Shown: piece by piece, positions 50,903 to 51,832 of the stretch
Position numbering within the stretch: position 1 is the first letter of the stretch
Layout of the letters: each line of letters starts with the position of its first letter
Assembly: GCA_046048055.1 (NCBI GenBank)
Contig: JBJOGW010000090.1
Location: forward strand, 1 to 51,832
Length of the DNA: 51,832 nt
Direction: 5' to 3'
Origin: SYAC01 sp046048055
GTDB taxonomy: Bacteria; Planctomycetota; Phycisphaerae; Phycisphaerales; SM1A02
Made by a program: the position numbers and the translations under genes
The notes under the pieces: generated by a model
What the model saw: the letters and a program-made list of their open reading frames with translations, nothing else
What the model was told of the DNA's origin: nothing
Databases searched by the model: none

Positions 50903-51832
50903 TCATCGGCCCGCGGGTGCGGCGTTCTTCGCCTTCTCCAAAGATTGCAGCGCGGCCACCAGCCGCTCCATGCCCGAGCCGCGCGAACCCTTCACCAGCA
51001 GCGCATCACCCGTGCGGAGCAAGGCGGCCAGATCGCCGGCCCGCAACGCCAGGTCCGCCTCCCAGACCACCTCGCAGGCGGGGGCCGCCGAACGGATCGC
51101 CTCGGCGGTGTGCCGGACCAGGCTTCCGCAGAGAATGGCCAGCGCGGGGGGCTGGCCATCGAAGGCACGCGCCACGGCTTCACCCACCATCATGTGGAGG
51201 GCGGGTCCCTGCTCCCCCAGTTCCAGCATGTCTCCCAGCGCCACCACGCGTCGGCCGGCGACGCCGGCGGTGAGCTCGGCGAAGGTGGCCACCGCCGCAA
51301 GCACCGAGTCGGGGTTGGCGTTGTAGGCGTCGTTGAACACGTCCACACCGTGGATGCCGGTGCGGACCAGCCGCATGTCGGCGGGCTCGACACGAGCCAG
51401 TCCCTGCCGGATGGCCTCGATCGGCAGCCCCAGGCTGGCCAGGGCGGCCACCACGCCCACCGCGTTCATGGCGTTGTGAGCCCCAGGCAACCCCAGTTCC
51501 AGCTGCACCGGCCCTGCCGCCATGTCCACCGTGACCCGCTGCCCCCCATCGGGCAGCATCTGGCGGCCCCGAAGGCGAAAGGCGTTGAGTCCTCGCTCGC
51601 CAAAGCCGACCAGCCGGCCCGCGGGCGGCAGCCGCTCCTGCAGGGCGGCCGCCAGAAGGTGCTCCTGGTCACCGTGCACCACCAGGGTCCCGGCTGCCTG
51701 CAGACCTCGGGCGATGGTGACCTTCTCGCGGGCGATGGCCTCACGGGATCCCATGCCGCCCAGATGCGCCGTGCCGGCGTTGGTCACGATCACCGAGCGG
51801 GGCGAGGCCATGCGCGACAGCGGCTCGATCTC
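50903..51832 (-). CDS. murF: UDP-N-acetylmuramoyl-tripeptide--D-alanyl-D-alanine ligase, 5' part missing at window edge
   Basis: 309 residues of the C-terminal part; the reading frame continues past the right edge, so the ATP-binding P-loop and start are outside. MurF adds D-Ala-D-Ala to the peptidoglycan precursor using ATP. Visible family blocks: TNAGTAHLGGMGSREAIAREK, HNAMNAV, DAYNANPDSV, GDMLELG and LVKGSRGSGMERLV. Upstream of mraY as in other dcw clusters. Confidence 0.93.
   Translation of the reverse strand, partial: EIEPLSRMASPRSVIVTNAGTAHLGGMGSREAIAREKVTIARGLQAAGTLVVHGDQEHLLAAALQERLPPAGRLVGFGERGLNAFRLRGRQMLPDGGQRVTVDMAAGPVQLELGLPGAHNAMNAVGVVAALASLGLPIEAIRQGLARVEPADMRLVRTGIHGVDVFNDAYNANPDSVLAAVATFAELTAGVAGRRVVALGDMLELGEQGPALHMMVGEAVARAFDGQPPALAILCGSLVRHTAEAIRSAAPACEVVWEADLALRAGDLAALLRTGDALLVKGSRGSGMERLVAALQSLEKAKNAAPAGR

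Noticed and set aside
1..51832. CRISPR array, insertion sequence or prophage genes
   Set aside because: No spaced direct repeats, transposase, integrase or phage structural gene was recognised; the only mobile-element trace is the tRNA fragment.

Overview
This window is high in G+C and almost fully coding. It reads as chromosome from a planctomycete, most likely class Phycisphaerae. The evidence for that is the set of secreted proteins ending in a VPAPGA-type sorting tail with a final Arg cluster, a DUF1800/DUF1501 pair, a large fused ResB-CcsA cytochrome c synthase, an FG-GAP protein, and a secreted protease with a dockerin-like tail. The taxonomic call is inference; no rRNA or marker alignment was possible. 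I count 38 protein genes (one cut by the right edge), one tRNA fragment and no rRNA, CRISPR array or insertion sequence.

Layout. 1-6.3 kb: two sorting-tail proteins, a 3' fragment of tRNA-Gly(CCC), a shikimate-dehydrogenase-like enzyme and a 1044-residue multidomain protease. 6.3-13 kb: methyltransferase and SGNH hydrolase (coupled), an esterase converging on them with coding overlap, a beta-lactamase-fold hydrolase, an HdeD-like membrane protein and a GAF-GGDEF-EAL protein. 13-18.1 kb, minus strand: arginine decarboxylase, an Hsp70 and two small lipoproteins. 18.2-21.8 kb: pheT, a cyclodeaminase-like protein and an alpha/beta hydrolase, translationally coupled. 21.7-24.5 kb, minus: an HtrA-like protease coupled to a secreted protein of unknown function. 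24.5-31.7 kb: FG-GAP protein, CcsBA synthase, secreted cyclophilin. 31.8-35 kb, minus: sugar isomerase-like protein, Cys-free FmdB-like protein, ligA. 35-39.7 kb, plus: hotdog protein, membrane protein, DUF1800, DUF1501. 40.3-46.6 kb, minus: mrdA-rodA-rsmG (4-nt overlaps), then dinG with its own promoter. 46.7-51.8 kb: ychF, two more sorting-tail proteins, then mraY and the end of murF on minus.

The most striking signal is regulatory. Eleven genes have a TANNNT hexamer ending exactly 6-8 nt before the start codon and no Shine-Dalgarno sequence (a twelfth has CACACT at 6 nt). This is the arrangement expected of leaderless mRNAs. Genes with longer leaders (several sorting-tail proteins, protease, GGDEF-EAL, cyclophilin, FG-GAP, DUF1501) carry GGAG/AAGGAG-type sites instead. 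The window therefore seems to use two initiation modes.

Other points of interest are a PheT without its EMAP/tRNA-binding domain and apart from pheS, a beta-lactamase-fold enzyme with Thr at the nucleophile position, a DinG helicase lacking one Fe-S cysteine, an FmdB-like protein with no cysteines, and a 616-base intergenic stretch with two hairpins that look like terminators for minus-strand RNA.
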